64,000 nucleotides of DNA from Brevibacterium sp. S111 (GTDB lineage: Bacteria; Actinomycetota; Actinomycetes; Actinomycetales; Brevibacteriaceae), in NCBI RefSeq assembly GCF_004745075.1, contig NZ_RHFH01000001.1, forward strand, positions 248,001 through 312,000, in the 5' to 3' direction. Positions within the stretch are counted from its first letter, which is position 1. Each line of letters opens with the position of its first letter. The translations under genes were made by a program, and so were the position numbers. Shown one piece after another: positions 10,324 to 19,701 of this stretch. The notes under the pieces are model-generated. The model made no database searches. It saw nothing but the letters and a program-made list of their open reading frames with translations, and was not told the origin of the DNA.

Positions 10324-13300
10324 ACTTCTCTTTCGTCAATGATTTCGCCACCGAGGACACGCGCGATCACGTCGACCCCCATCTGGGGTGCCTCGGAGAC
10401 GTCGAGATCCGTTTCCGGATCATACTCGTCCTCATCCGATCCCGGATTCTGCGGGTACGGGTTGGCCACCGGCGCCGAGGCGCTGCCCTGCCCGCCGTAG
10501 CCACCGCCGTTGGTCGGGGTGTCGGAACCGAAACCGGATCCGCCCGGCGAGGAGGTGTTGACCCCATGCTTCTCTGCCAGTGCGGCGAAGCGGGATTTGA
10601 ATGGCTTCGCCTCGTTCCCCCGGGCCGTCGGCGGGGTCTGAGCGGGAGGTGCCGGCGGGGTGTCCGGTGCCGAGGATCCTCCCCCGAAACCGCTGGGGGC
10701 CGCGGTGACGTCCGGATAGTCGAGATCATCGTCCGGCGGTGGGACGACAACGGCTCCGACGTCGACGGCTCCGCTGCCTGCACTGGTGGAGTCGACATCC
10801 GTGGGACCGTCATCGAACGGCGCGGAGGTCGGCCCGTCATGCCAGTTCGGTTCATCCCACCGCGGTTCGACGTACTCCATCGGCGAGTTCTCATCAGTGG
10901 GCGATGACTCCTGTGCACTCGACGAAGGCGGCGGTGTGCCGAACGACGATGCCTGGCCATGGGAATCATGCGTGTGCTCGACTGACGAGGGCGCATGCGT
11001 CGAAGCGGACAAGCTGTCGCCGCCCGCCGGTTCGGGTGCTTCGTCGGTCGATGCCCCGAAGAAGTCATCATCGGAGAGGTCGGGGACGACGATCTCACGG
11101 TCGTCGGATCCGAGTCCGGGGTCATTCGTACCGACATTCGGTTCGACCGGACCTGCCGGTTCGGGCGCAGTCTCCGATTGAGTTGCAGTCTCCGGTTGGG
11201 TTGTAGCCTCTGGTCGGGTTGCAGCCTCTGATTCGGGCGCAGCCTCCGGTTGGGGCGCAGTCTCCGGATCGGCGACATCCCCGGACGGGGCGGGCTCGTC
11301 GCGTCGTGCGGAATCGTCTGTCACCGGTCCGGCCGGTTCGGCTTCCGTGGTGTGCCCGTAGCCGGGGCGGCTGTCTTCAGAGTTCGGTTCGCTGGGTCGC
11401 CCCGGCTGGTCTCCCTCCTCGTCGTCGGAGGACCAGGGGCCCTGGGTCGGGCCGCTCGGTTCCCAGAACTTCTCATGGTCGACCTGCGGTTTGTCGACTT
11501 CACGGGTGCCGACGACTGCGGCAACTTCCTGCGGGCTGGGGCGGCGCTGAGTCGGAGCGGGTCCGTAGCTGCCTCCGCCAGTGCTCATCGGTGGCCCCGA
11601 GGATCCCTTGCCCTGAGGGCTGCCTCCCGAGGCGTTTCCGCCGATGCGGCCGACCTCTCCAATGTCGATGCGCGCCTGGATGCCGAGCACATCATTGATG
11701 GCCGCGGCCAGTTTCGACGCATGATCGCGCTGCTGGAAGCCCTGCACCGAACCAGGGTTGTTGAAGCCGAGGTAGACGGTCCCGTCGGAGAACGACTGCG
11801 GGATCGCATTGGCGGCGATGATCGCTCGGGTCAGTCGACTGCGTTTCTCCACCGCCGCGAGGATGCTCGGCCATGCCCGACGGATGGCTTCGATCTCTCC
11901 GCCGATATCGCCGGGGCCGGCCACCGAGGTGGCTTCCGGAGCCGACTGTTCGCGCGCAGTCTCGGGCGCAGCCTGCTCCCGCACCGACTCATGCGTGTTC
12001 CGCTGCGATGCGTTCGGCTGCGGTGCGTTCGGCTGCTGCGCCGTCGGAGCGGATTGATCCTGGGGGCCGGGTCCGGCCTGCCCCACGTCGGGTTCGGCCT
12101 CCTGCGAGTTCGGGCCGGGCTGCTGGTTGCCCGGCTCCTGGGCCGGTGTCGGCTCAGGTTCCGGCGAGCTCGGACCCGCTTCTGCGGCATCCGGCTCCGC
12201 AGGTGCCGTTGGCTGAGACTGTTCTGCCGGCCTCTCAGACGCTGTCGGCGGAGACTGTTCTGCCGGCTGAGACTCTTCTGGTCGCTGAGGCGGCTCAGCG
12301 GGTGCGTTGAGCATCGATTCGGCGGCGACGGCCATGGCCGCGATGTCGTCGAAATCGTCATGAGCGGCAGATCTGGGCTGTCCCGCTGACGCGTTCTGCG
12401 TCGGCGCTCCGTTGCCTCGTCCGTCCGCTCCACCCGGTGCCTGACCCTGTGTCTGGCCCTGGCCGGGTGCCTGCCCCTGGCCGGGTGCCTGGCCCTGACC
12501 AGCGGCGTGGCCTTGACCGGTGTTCTGCCCCTGGCCGGGCACCGGTCCCTGCCCGGGCCCCGCCGCCTGTCCGGGGACCTGCCCGTGTTCAGAAGTCTGC
12601 GCAGGCGGCACGTTTGCGGCGACGCCGGTGGCGGACATGCCGATGCGACGCTCCATCCGTTCGACCCGGCTGAGCACGGCATCGCGGCTGCGGCCGGAGC
12701 CTGGCAGCAGGATGCGCGCACACATGAGTTCGAGCTGCAGCCTCGGCGAGGTCGCTCCCGACATCTCGGTCAGTCCCACATTGAGCAGGTCTGCAGCACG
12801 TGAGAGTTCGCCCTGGCCGAAGCCGTTGGCCTGCAGGGTCAACCGCTCCAAACGGTCCGGCGGCACCTCGGGCAGGAAAGCATGGGCCGCTTCGGGGGCG
12901 GCGTTGATGACGATGAGGTCACGGAAGCGCTCAAGGAGGTCCTCGACGAACCGTCTGGGGTCCTGACCGGATTCGATGACACGTTCCACGGCCCGGTAGA
13001 CCCCGGCACCGTCACCGGCGGAGAACGCATCGACGATGTCGGACAGCAGTGAGTCCGGGGTGTAGCCGAGCAGAGCCACGGCCCGCCCGTAGTCGACTCC
13101 GTCCGGCCCGGAGCCGGCGATGAGCTGGTCGAGCACGGACAGGGTGTCGCGCACGGATCCGCCGCCGGCACGCACGACCAGCGGCAGCACGCCCTTGGCG
13201 ACATTCACATCCTCGCGAGCACACAGATCCTCGAGGTAATTGCCCAGGGCCTCGGGCGGCACCAGTCGGAAGGGATAGTGGTGGGTCCGAGACCGGATCG

Positions 13301-13796
13301 TGCCGATGACCTTCTCCGGCTCGGTCGTGGCGAAGACGAACTTGATGTGCGGCGGCGGCTCTTCGACGATCTTGAGCAGAGCGTTGAAGCCCTGCGAGGT
13401 GACCATGTGCGCCTCATCGAGGATGAACACCTTGTAACGATCCCGCGCGGGCGCATAGATCGCGCGCTCACGCAGATCACGGGCGTCATCGACACCGTTG
13501 TGGCTGGCCGCGTCGATCTCGACGACGTCGAGCGAACCCGGTCCCCCGTTCGCCAGATCCCGACAGCTCGGGCACTCCCCGCAGGGCACCGGCGTCGGTC
13601 CCTGCTCGCAGTTGAGGCACCGGGCCAGGATCCGCGCCGAGGTGGTCTTACCGCACCCGCGCGGTCCGGAGAACAGATAGGCATGGTTGATGCGGCCACG
13701 TTCGATGGCGGCCTTCAGCGGATCGGTCACATGCTCTTGACCGATGACCTCGTCGAAGGTCTCTGGGCGGTATCTTCTGTACAGTGCGGTGGACAC
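10320..13796 (-). CDS. dnaX: DNA polymerase III subunit gamma/tau with very long disordered C-terminus
   Basis: The protein has 1158 residues. The N-terminal 370 or so form the clamp-loader AAA+ ATPase: Walker [10 protein letters not shown], the zinc cysteines of [16 protein letters not shown], Walker B DEAHMV and the sensor SRTH. After the collar domain comes a low-complexity segment with PGQGQ repeats, then a folded tau-like block (around [18 protein letters not shown]) and a second very long acidic Pro/Ser/Glu region. E. coli DnaX is 643 residues, so this is nearly twice as long. I start at the GTG at 13796 ([14 protein letters not shown]), which fits the family; the upstream frame adds 14 residues. 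Confidence 0.94.
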   Translation of the reverse strand: MSTALYRRYRPETFDEVIGQEHVTDPLKAAIERGRINHAYLFSGPRGCGKTTSARILARCLNCEQGPTPVPCGECPSCRDLANGGPGSLDVVEIDAASHNGVDDARDLRERAIYAPARDRYKVFILDEAHMVTSQGFNALLKIVEEPPPHIKFVFATTEPEKVIGTIRSRTHHYPFRLVPPEALGNYLEDLCAREDVNVAKGVLPLVVRAGGGSVRDTLSVLDQLIAGSGPDGVDYGRAVALLGYTPDSLLSDIVDAFSAGDGAGVYRAVERVIESGQDPRRFVEDLLERFRDLIVINAAPEAAHAFLPEVPPDRLERLTLQANGFGQGELSRAADLLNVGLTEMSGATSPRLQLELMCARILLPGSGRSRDAVLSRVERMERRIGMSATGVAANVPPAQTSEHGQVPGQAAGPGQGPVPGQGQNTGQGHAAGQGQAPGQGQAPGQGQTQGQAPGGADGRGNGAPTQNASAGQPRSAAHDDFDDIAAMAVAAESMLNAPAEPPQRPEESQPAEQSPPTASERPAEQSQPTAPAEPDAAEAGPSSPEPEPTPAQEPGNQQPGPNSQEAEPDVGQAGPGPQDQSAPTAQQPNAPQPNASQRNTHESVREQAAPETAREQSAPEATSVAGPGDIGGEIEAIRRAWPSILAAVEKRSRLTRAIIAANAIPQSFSDGTVYLGFNNPGSVQGFQQRDHASKLAAAINDVLGIQARIDIGEVGRIGGNASGGSPQGKGSSGPPMSTGGGSYGPAPTQRRPSPQEVAAVVGTREVDKPQVDHEKFWEPSGPTQGPWSSDDEEGDQPGRPSEPNSEDSRPGYGHTTEAEPAGPVTDDSARRDEPAPSGDVADPETAPQPEAAPESEAATRPEATTQPETATQSETAPEPAGPVEPNVGTNDPGLGSDDREIVVPDLSDDDFFGASTDEAPEPAGGDSLSASTHAPSSVEHTHDSHGQASSFGTPPPSSSAQESSPTDENSPMEYVEPRWDEPNWHDGPTSAPFDDGPTDVDSTSAGSGAVDVGAVVVPPPDDDLDYPDVTAAPSGFGGGSSAPDTPPAPPAQTPPTARGNEAKPFKSRFAALAEKHGVNTSSPGGSGFGSDTPTNGGGYGGQGSASAPVANPYPQNPGSDEDEYDPETDLDVSEAPQMGVDVIARVLGGEIIDEREV
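12436..12598 (-). repeat. In-frame PGQGQ-coding tandem repeat in dnaX
   Basis: Units of about 18 bp encoding PGQGQA-like hexapeptides recur along this stretch of dnaX and give a Gly/Gln/Pro-rich linker between the clamp-loader core and the tau-like domain. Copy number is probably prone to slippage. Confidence 0.6.
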
Positions 13797-13889
13797 GTCC
13801 CCTAGCCTAATGCCAACGGCTGACACGAGATAAGGCACGCTCTCACCCCGCCTTTGTCGCCCGCCGTGCGATCAGGCACGATAGAGATC

Positions 13890-14552
13890 ATGACCCGCCC
13901 CAACCCCGGTTCCGACGAGAACGACCCCGCGAAGACCTTCCGCATCGGCCACAGGGAACGTGACGAAGCGATCGAGATTCTGCGCGAGGCGGCCGGGGAC
14001 GGACGGATCACGGTCGACGAACTCGACGAACGGATGGAGAAGGTCCAGTCCGCGAAATTCCCGGTCGACCTCGACGAAGTCCTGTCCGATCTCATCACGG
14101 AACTGCCGTCCGATCGCTTCCGCCCCACCTCGGCAGTCTCACCGATCGACAACCGCGCGCTGGCCCTCCAAGGTCGGGACCGGTTAGATCCGCTCATCAT
14201 TCGGGCCGGCTGGGAGTCCGAGGTCCGCCGCGCCAATTGGGCCGTTCCGCCATTCATCCGCTTGGAACCGGCGATGTCGAACATCGAACTCAACTTCCTC
14301 GAAGTCGAGACCGCCTTAGAGACCATCGACGTCGAAATCATCGCGGGCCTGGGATCGGTCACCGTTGTCATCCCCGACGACTGGGCCGTCAACGTCGACG
14401 CACTGTCGAAGACCTGGGGCAGCGTGAAATCCGTGGTCAACGCGGTCCCGACCGGCCGCCGTCCCCTCGTGCGGATGAGCGGATCGGTGGGAATGGGCTC
14501 GTTCAAGGCCCGCTTCGCGAACTACTTCGACCGGCGACGAATGGCCAAGTGA
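13890..14552 (+). CDS. DUF1707 (SHOCT-like) protein with LiaF-like C-terminal domain
   Basis: This soluble protein of about 220 residues opens, after a short disordered leader, with the DUF1707 motif (FRIGHRERDEAIEILREA then GRITVDELDERM). A beta-rich C-terminal domain follows (SNIELNFLEVETALETIDVEI and GSVTVVIPDDWAVNVD), resembling the cell wall-active antibiotic response (LiaF/DUF2154) fold. The family is actinobacterial and usually linked to envelope functions; its biochemical role is unknown. The ATG at 13890 is preferred to the upstream in-frame start. Its stop overlaps the next start by one base. Confidence 0.8.
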   Translation: MTRPNPGSDENDPAKTFRIGHRERDEAIEILREAAGDGRITVDELDERMEKVQSAKFPVDLDEVLSDLITELPSDRFRPTSAVSPIDNRALALQGRDRLDPLIIRAGWESEVRRANWAVPPFIRLEPAMSNIELNFLEVETALETIDVEIIAGLGSVTVVIPDDWAVNVDALSKTWGSVKSVVNAVPTGRRPLVRMSGSVGMGSFKARFANYFDRRRMAK

Positions 14553-14845
14553 TGGAACCCGGACTCGGTGCGGTCATCTTCCTCACCTTCTGCATCATCG
14601 CCGTCTTCAGCCTCGGCGCATTTCTCATCTACCGGGTGATGACCAAACCCGGCGCGCACATCGGCTCTCGACTGCCCGAATACGACCCCGACAGCGCCGA
14701 GGATCCCGCCGCCGAGGCGGCCCCCACCGAGCCGTCCCCTCGGGACTCCCCCGCCGGCCGGGATCTCCCCGACGACCCGGACGACCCCGACAGCCCGGAT
14801 GACCGCGAGGATCGGAACGGCCCTCGCGGACCCGACCGTCGATGA
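14552..14845 (+). CDS. Small single-pass membrane protein with acidic/proline tail
   Basis: The 97-residue product starts in the ATGA overlap with the DUF1707 gene. It has one N-terminal membrane helix (GAVIFLTFCIIAVFSLGAFLIYRVM) and a cytosolic tail of Asp, Pro, Glu and Arg. I do not recognise a family. Translational coupling suggests it acts with the DUF1707 protein, perhaps anchoring it. Confidence 0.65.
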   Translation: MEPGLGAVIFLTFCIIAVFSLGAFLIYRVMTKPGAHIGSRLPEYDPDSAEDPAAEAAPTEPSPRDSPAGRDLPDDPDDPDSPDDREDRNGPRGPDRR

Positions 14846-14963
14846 GAACATCGCGGCCCTGACACCGCATCGCGTCCCTGCCATCGCACAGCCGGTGTGA
14901 ACACAGCATCTGCGACGGCCCGGCATCCTTGAAAACCCGGGCCGCCCGTGATCGACTCTTGCC

Positions 14964-15992
14964 ATGACCGAGATTCGGATCACACGCATCGACTCCGCCG
15001 ATGAGGACGGCCTGCTCGCCTGGAACGAGCTCATGCGCGTCGCCTACACCTCAGATCGCACGGCCGCGTGGTGGCGCAGCCCCGAGACGACGCTGAGCCA
15101 GTTCGCCACGCCGCGCACCGACAAGGAGGACTTCGCGCTCATCGCCCACCTCGGCGACGAGGCCGTCGGCGGTGCCGAGATCAACGTCACCGCCGATTCC
15201 CCGGCCGAGGTCGAACTCGGTGTCCTGCCGGCCTGCCGCCGACGCGGCTGCGGTACGGCCCTCGCCGAGGCGGTCGAACAGATCCTGGCCGACCGCGACC
15301 GCCCCTCGGTGATCGTCCAGACCGAAACCTACTGCCCCGAAGGCGTCGCATTCGCCGAGTCCCGAGACATGCGCATCGGCAATGAGGAGCACCGGCTGCT
15401 GCTCGACCTGCCCGCCTATCTGCAGGCCGATGCCGATCGGTACAAGGACTCCGGTGCCGCCACGACCGTTCCCGTGATCAAGGAGGACCCGGACTTCTCG
15501 GTCACTTCGTGGATCGGCGGCTGCCCGGAAGAGGTCCTCGCCTCCTGGACGCGGCTGCGGGAGCAGATGGACGAAGACGTCCCGGTCGGCGACCTCACCC
15601 GCACCGTCAGCCATGCCAGCACCGCCGCCATCCGCAGCCACGAGGAGCGGATGGAAGAGCAGGGCTGGACCCTGGTCGGTTCGATGGCGCATGTCGGCGA
15701 CCTCGCCGTCGGCTATACGGAGATCATGGTCTCGGCCCATGACCCGCAGATCGTCATCCAGGAGGACACGCTCGTCGACCGCGCCTATCGGAATCGGGGC
15801 ATCGGACGGGCCCTCAAGATCGCGAACCTCCGCCAACTGCCCGCTGTGGAGGCGACGGCCTCCGCGCGGTGGGTGCAGACGTACACGGCGACGAACAACG
15901 ATCCGATGCTCGCGCTCAACCGGGACCTCGGCTTCACCGTCGCCGATACGATGACGGCGTTCGAGGGGCGGGTCGACTGCAACAGGGCGTGA
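14964..15992 (+). CDS. Tandem GNAT-domain N-acetyltransferase
   Basis: The protein has 342 residues. The first GNAT domain (about residues 1-155) has the acetyl-CoA-binding stretch VLPACRRRGCGTALAEAV; the second (about 175-340) has DRAYRNRGIGRALKIANL and ends with a typical NxDPMLALNRDLGF. Tandem GNAT proteins of this length are common in actinobacteria and include aminoglycoside- or mycothiol-related enzymes, but the sequence does not identify a substrate. It is a single gene with no operon partner. Confidence 0.82.
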   Translation: MTEIRITRIDSADEDGLLAWNELMRVAYTSDRTAAWWRSPETTLSQFATPRTDKEDFALIAHLGDEAVGGAEINVTADSPAEVELGVLPACRRRGCGTALAEAVEQILADRDRPSVIVQTETYCPEGVAFAESRDMRIGNEEHRLLLDLPAYLQADADRYKDSGAATTVPVIKEDPDFSVTSWIGGCPEEVLASWTRLREQMDEDVPVGDLTRTVSHASTAAIRSHEERMEEQGWTLVGSMAHVGDLAVGYTEIMVSAHDPQIVIQEDTLVDRAYRNRGIGRALKIANLRQLPAVEATASARWVQTYTATNNDPMLALNRDLGFTVADTMTAFEGRVDCNRA

Positions 15993-16002
15993 CCCGTTCG
16001 CG

Positions 16003-16473
16003 TCAGCCGGCCAGCAGTGAGGCGAGTCCGCCGACGAGGCCGAAGGAGATGCCGAGCACCCAACCGAGGACGAGGAGTCCGAGGAAGACGATGCCGAGGA
16101 TGAAGCCCCATTTGCCCATCTCGTTGTCTGCCCGACCGGCGTCCTGAGAACGCTTGCGTGCCATGTGGCCGGTGATGATGCCGATGACGGGGCCGAGGAA
16201 GTTGAAGCCGAGGAAGGTCGACAGAGTCGCGACGAGTGAGACGATGCCGAGCACCTTGCCCGGGTCCTCCTCGGTGCGCGGATCGGTGCGCGGAGCATAG
16301 GCCATCGGGGGCTGGCCCGGGTAGGTTTGGGGAGCGCCCGGGTAGGTCTGGGACACGCCGGACGGGTTCTGCTGGGAATAGGGCGGCAGTTCCTGTCCTG
16401 CGTGTGCAGCGTCCAACTGTCCCGAGTGGGGATCGTCGTGCTGTCCGGGCAGTGGGGTGGGGGCGGCGTTCAT
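16003..16473 (-). CDS. DUF4190-type membrane protein with Pro/Gln-rich N-terminus
   Basis: The product is 156 residues. The N-terminal 70 are disordered and rich in Pro, Gln, Ser and Tyr (YPGAPQTYPGQPP). Two membrane segments follow (VLGIVSLVATLSTFLGF and WGFILGIVFLGLLVLGWVLG). The layout is that of DUF4190 proteins, small actinobacterial membrane proteins of unknown function. The start at 16473 has a strong ribosome site (GGAAGGAG); the upstream start does not. Confidence 0.78.
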   Translation of the reverse strand: MNAAPTPLPGQHDDPHSGQLDAAHAGQELPPYSQQNPSGVSQTYPGAPQTYPGQPPMAYAPRTDPRTEEDPGKVLGIVSLVATLSTFLGFNFLGPVIGIITGHMARKRSQDAGRADNEMGKWGFILGIVFLGLLVLGWVLGISFGLVGGLASLLAG

Positions 16474-16602
16474 GACGTCTGGTCTCCTTCCGAAAGACTG
16501 TTGAGACCAGCTTAGGAAGAACACGGTGGCCGCCGATATGGACCAATCCCCCGCCTCGGCGGAGGAAATCCCGACACTCAGCGCAGGTCGCCGCCGCGCG
16601 CT

Positions 16603-17193
16603 TCAGCGCACATCGACGAGGGCCTGGTCTTTTCGCCCGATGAGGTAAAGGAGCAGCTCGAGCGGCGCCCCGGTGATCGTGGAACCGTCCCCCGCCTGCT
16701 TCTTCCCAGCGGTGCGAGACCCGAAGCCCGGTGCCGTGATCGTCACGGGGCCCTCGGCTTTGGCGGCGAAAGGCAGGAGCGCGACCCTCGTCTGCGCCCA
16801 GACGGTCGCAGTCTCTGCACGGGAGAGCTGTCGCGGCATCCACTCGATGGCGGCACGGCGGATGTCTTCGTGGTGGACGAGGAATTCGGTCGTGTTCATC
16901 ACGGGCTCGACTCCGGGCAAGGCACCCGGAGTCCACTTCGGCGGGGCCGCGACGAGGCCGAGCAGCTGGGCGAAGGGCGTCTGCGCGTAGTCGGCCTCCT
17001 TCGCCTCTCTCCGATCGTCGAATCTCGATAGGAAGATGCCCAGCGCCGCGGACGGGTGGCGTTCGCGGATGACGAGGTGGGTGGCAAGATCCCTGACGGT
17101 CCACCCCTCACACAGAGTGGGCGCATCCTCACCCGCACGGCGGGCGGAGTCGACGAGACGCAGGCGTTCGGCGCGGGCCAGATTTTCTCTCAT
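16603..17193 (-). CDS. TIGR03085-like DinB/maleylpyruvate isomerase-fold protein
   Basis: This 196-residue protein has the actinobacterial metal-binding four-helix architecture seen in mycothiol-dependent maleylpyruvate isomerases. The sequences LCEGWTVRDLATHLVIRERHP and NTTEFLVHHEDIRRA supply the conserved histidines. TIGR03085 proteins are widespread in mycothiol producers and have no defined reaction. The gene lies 31 bp downstream of the sirtuin gene on the same strand. Confidence 0.8.
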   Translation of the reverse strand: MRENLARAERLRLVDSARRAGEDAPTLCEGWTVRDLATHLVIRERHPSAALGIFLSRFDDRREAKEADYAQTPFAQLLGLVAAPPKWTPGALPGVEPVMNTTEFLVHHEDIRRAAIEWMPRQLSRAETATVWAQTRVALLPFAAKAEGPVTITAPGFGSRTAGKKQAGDGSTITGAPLELLLYLIGRKDQALVDVR

Positions 17194-17223
17194 GTCCGCC
17201 AGTCTTCCATCCCCGGCTTGGAC

Positions 17224-18135
17224 TCACCTGGAAGCCCACGCGCTGATGAAGTCCGCGACGCGCGAAACCGAGCGGAAGTCCGCGAGTTCATCGCCGCGGG
17301 TGGGCCCGTCGGTGACGATGACGACGGGTTTGTCCTCTTTCGCTGCGGAACGAACAACGCGCAGACCCGAGAGCACCGCGAGCGAGGATCCGAGCACGAC
17401 GATCCCCGACGCCTCATCGCAGATCCGGTTCGCCTCCTGCAGTCGGGCCGGCGGCACCGAGTCACCGAAGTAGACGACATCGGGTTTGAGGATGCCTGCA
17501 CATTCGGGACAGTCGGCGATGACGAAGCCCGCGGTGTCCTCGAGGTCGACGTCACCGTCGGGGGCGCTCTCGAGATCGTCGGGATCGATCCCGACTTCCT
17601 GGGCGAAGCCCGGATTGAGCTCGCTCAGTCTCTGCTGCAGCCAGTCCCGATCGACGAGGTGGCCGTTGTCGAGGCAGATGACCCGATCGAGGCTGCCGTG
17701 CAGGTCGATGACGGGGCTCGGCAGCGGCCCGGCTCCCGCAGCGCCGCGTCTGAGTGCGACCGCCTCGGCGGCGGCCTGATGGAGTCCGTCGACGTTCTGG
17801 GTGACGATGCCGGCCACGGGAAGACCCGCGAGGGCGAGATGGCCGGCATTGGGCCGGGAACGGCGCATCCGCGGCCAGCCGATCCATGACCGCGCCCAAT
17901 ACCGGGCACGCTGATCGGGGTGGGAGAGGAAGGTCTGGATGGTCATCGGCGATCGCGGCTGCGCGTCCGGCCCGCGGTAGTCCGGGACACCGGAGTCCGT
18001 GCTCATTCCCGCTCCCGTGAGCACCGCCCATTCCGACGTGTCGAAACGCGTCGTGAGGACATCGATGATCTCCTCATCGCTGTGGCTGGGCCCCGGACGC
18101 GTTCTGTCGCGCAGGGGATCGAAGATGACTGCCAT
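17224..18135 (-). CDS. Sir2-family NAD-dependent protein deacetylase, zinc site altered
   Basis: The protein has 303 residues. Sirtuin motifs are clear: LTGAGMSTDSGVPDYRGP and TQNVDGLH for NAD binding, and LHGSL with the catalytic His. It would remove acyl groups from lysines, producing nicotinamide and O-acyl-ADP-ribose. The second zinc pair is present (CPEC), but the first reads CLDN, so one of the four usual ligands is Asn; a His two residues later might substitute. The start at 18135 is supported by AAGGTGG. The flavodoxin-like gene is divergent. Confidence 0.88.
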   Translation of the reverse strand: MAVIFDPLRDRTRPGPSHSDEEIIDVLTTRFDTSEWAVLTGAGMSTDSGVPDYRGPDAQPRSPMTIQTFLSHPDQRARYWARSWIGWPRMRRSRPNAGHLALAGLPVAGIVTQNVDGLHQAAAEAVALRRGAAGAGPLPSPVIDLHGSLDRVICLDNGHLVDRDWLQQRLSELNPGFAQEVGIDPDDLESAPDGDVDLEDTAGFVIADCPECAGILKPDVVYFGDSVPPARLQEANRICDEASGIVVLGSSLAVLSGLRVVRSAAKEDKPVVIVTDGPTRGDELADFRSVSRVADFISAWASR

Positions 18136-18193
18136 GGTCCCACCTTAGACATCGGGGCTGACTTGCGTCAGTCCCCGGGGCTAGGGTGGAGGC

Positions 18194-18643
18194 ATGGTCA
18201 ACGTTCTGCTCGTTCATCATTCCCCGTCGACGGCGACGAAGCGGATCGCCGAGGCGGCTCTGGCCGGACTGCGGCTGCCCGAGCTCGGCGACATCGACGT
18301 CACCGTCCGACCCGCTCTGGACACCAGTGTCGACGATGTCCTCGCCGCCGATGCCTATGTGCTCGGGACGACCGCGAACTTCGGGTACATCTCGGGTGCG
18401 CTCAAGCACTTCTTCGACACCACCTATGACGCGGTGCGGGAGCCGACGGCCGGTCGGCCCTTCTCCTACTGGATCCACGGCGGCTATGACACGACCGGCG
18501 CCGAGACCGCGATGAGTCAGATCACCACCGGTCTGGGATGGAAGCTGGCCTTCGACCCCCTCGTCTTCACCGGTGAGGTCAGCGACTCCCACCTCGAGGC
18601 GGCCACAGAGCTCGCCGCTACGGTCGCCGCCTCGGCCGGCTGA
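18194..18643 (+). CDS. Flavodoxin/NAD(P)H-dependent reductase-fold protein
   Basis: This 149-residue protein has the flavodoxin-like order: an N-terminal beta strand with the FMN phosphate loop (VLLVHHSPSTATKRIAEAA), the ADAYVLGTTANFGYISGALKHFFD segment typical of flavodoxin-family reductases, and a later GGYDTTG loop. It probably binds FMN; the electron partner is not evident. It is divergent from the Sir2 gene with a 58-bp gap that must hold both promoters. Confidence 0.8.
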   Translation: MVNVLLVHHSPSTATKRIAEAALAGLRLPELGDIDVTVRPALDTSVDDVLAADAYVLGTTANFGYISGALKHFFDTTYDAVREPTAGRPFSYWIHGGYDTTGAETAMSQITTGLGWKLAFDPLVFTGEVSDSHLEAATELAATVAASAG

Positions 18644-18695
18644 CGTCCGGGCGTCCACCTTCACCTGTCTCAAACTCCTGGGGATTCCTGCATGA

Positions 18696-18730
18696 AAGTA
18701 CTTTCCATAATGGAAAGTACTTGTTACACT
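18696..18730 (+). promoter_or_regulatory. Promoter overlapped by a 27-bp palindromic operator
   Basis: The arms AAGTACTTTCCA (18696-18707) and TGGAAAGTACTT (18711-18722) are exact complements around TAA. TTTCCA (18702-18707) and TACACT (18725-18730) form -35 and -10 hexamers at 17-bp spacing, so bound repressor would cover the -35. The downstream operon encodes a membrane protein and a winged-helix regulator, the likely autoregulator. Confidence 0.75.
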
Positions 18731-18782
18731 GAGATGACTTTCAGCCGCATCGCCTCCGCGATGCCCACCCGAAGGAGCAGGC

Positions 18783-19205
18783 ATGGAGACCACCCCCACC
18801 CCACAGCAGGCCGACGAACTCCTCGCACAGGTCGACGCTTCGCAGAAGCAGGCCCGAACACATGACTCCTGGCCGCTGGTGACGATGCTCTTCGTCCTCA
18901 CCGCAGGCATCTCCGTCGGCCTCGTCGCCATCGGCATCATCGACGACGACACGACACAGCTGATCATCTTCGGTGCGGGTCTGGCCTGGCTGGTGCCGGC
19001 GATGATCGTCTACCTCGTCAAGGCGCTGAGCTGGAGCCGACGCTCAACCGCTCTGCTGCTGACCTGGCTGCCGCTGACCGTCCTCGTCACCCTGGCCGCG
19101 ATCATCACCGACTCGATCTCACCGGGGCCCGTGGTCCCGCTGGCGGCTGCCGCCTTCCTGTGGATCGCCTCACCGGTCATCGCGCTCATCGGCCTGCGCC
19201 GCTGA
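18783..19205 (+). CDS. Four-helix membrane protein in a regulator operon
   Basis: The 140-residue protein has a short soluble N-terminus (about 30 residues, Gln/Ala-rich) and four hydrophobic segments. I recognise no catalytic motif. The preceding gap has a good ribosome site (AAGGAG). It is cotranscribed with the winged-helix regulator 41 bp downstream and controlled by the palindromic operator upstream. In the same arrangement elsewhere the membrane protein is of unknown function. Confidence 0.75.
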   Translation: METTPTPQQADELLAQVDASQKQARTHDSWPLVTMLFVLTAGISVGLVAIGIIDDDTTQLIIFGAGLAWLVPAMIVYLVKALSWSRRSTALLLTWLPLTVLVTLAAIITDSISPGPVVPLAAAAFLWIASPVIALIGLRR

Positions 19206-19246
19206 GTCCGAGACCCGCGAGACCGCCCGAGACGAAGGACCCGATC

Positions 19247-19582
19247 ATGACCTCGAAGAACAACGCTGCCGACGACACGATCCCCGACCTCGGCGATTCC
19301 CTGGCTCGGATCGATCCGGGCCTGGGCAATCCGACCCGACTGGGCATCGTCGCCAGCCTCAAAAACCGCGACCGGGCAGAGTTCCGACTCCTGCGGGATT
19401 CGCTCGGCGTCTCGGACTCCGTGCTCTCCCGGCACATCACGGCCCTGGAATCGACCGGCATGGTCGCGGTGAAGAAGGGCTATGTCGGCAAACGCCCCCG
19501 GACCTGGGTCTCGATCACCGACGAAGGCACGCGACGCTTGGACGCCCACGTTCAGGCGCTGCGGGAGCTTGCCGGCAGCTGA
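19247..19582 (+). CDS. Winged-helix transcriptional regulator (MarR/HTH_34-like)
   Basis: The 111-residue protein is almost entirely one winged helix-turn-helix: NPTRLGIVASL, then LRDSLGVSDSVLSRHITALESTGMV as HTH and recognition helix, then the wing (KKGYVGKRPRTWVSITDEG). It resembles PF13601-type winged-helix regulators that sit beside a small membrane protein. The start at 19247 has GAAGGAC upstream. It is the obvious candidate to bind the palindrome at 18696-18722, but no ligand is indicated. Confidence 0.85.
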   Translation: MTSKNNAADDTIPDLGDSLARIDPGLGNPTRLGIVASLKNRDRAEFRLLRDSLGVSDSVLSRHITALESTGMVAVKKGYVGKRPRTWVSITDEGTRRLDAHVQALRELAGS

Positions 19583-19701
19583 ACCGTCTGCCCAGGTGAG
19601 AGACCTCATCGAGCAACTGGGTGTGCCTGAGTGACCGGGCCCGCCCGTATCGATAACATGGGGAGTCGGAGCGATCCGGCTCCCCGATGCAAGGAGGCAC
19701 G

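Noticed and set aside
10320..13796. Programmed frameshifting site in dnaX as in E. coli
   Set aside because: I find no A-rich slippery heptamer in the expected region; the low-complexity C-terminus is encoded in one frame.
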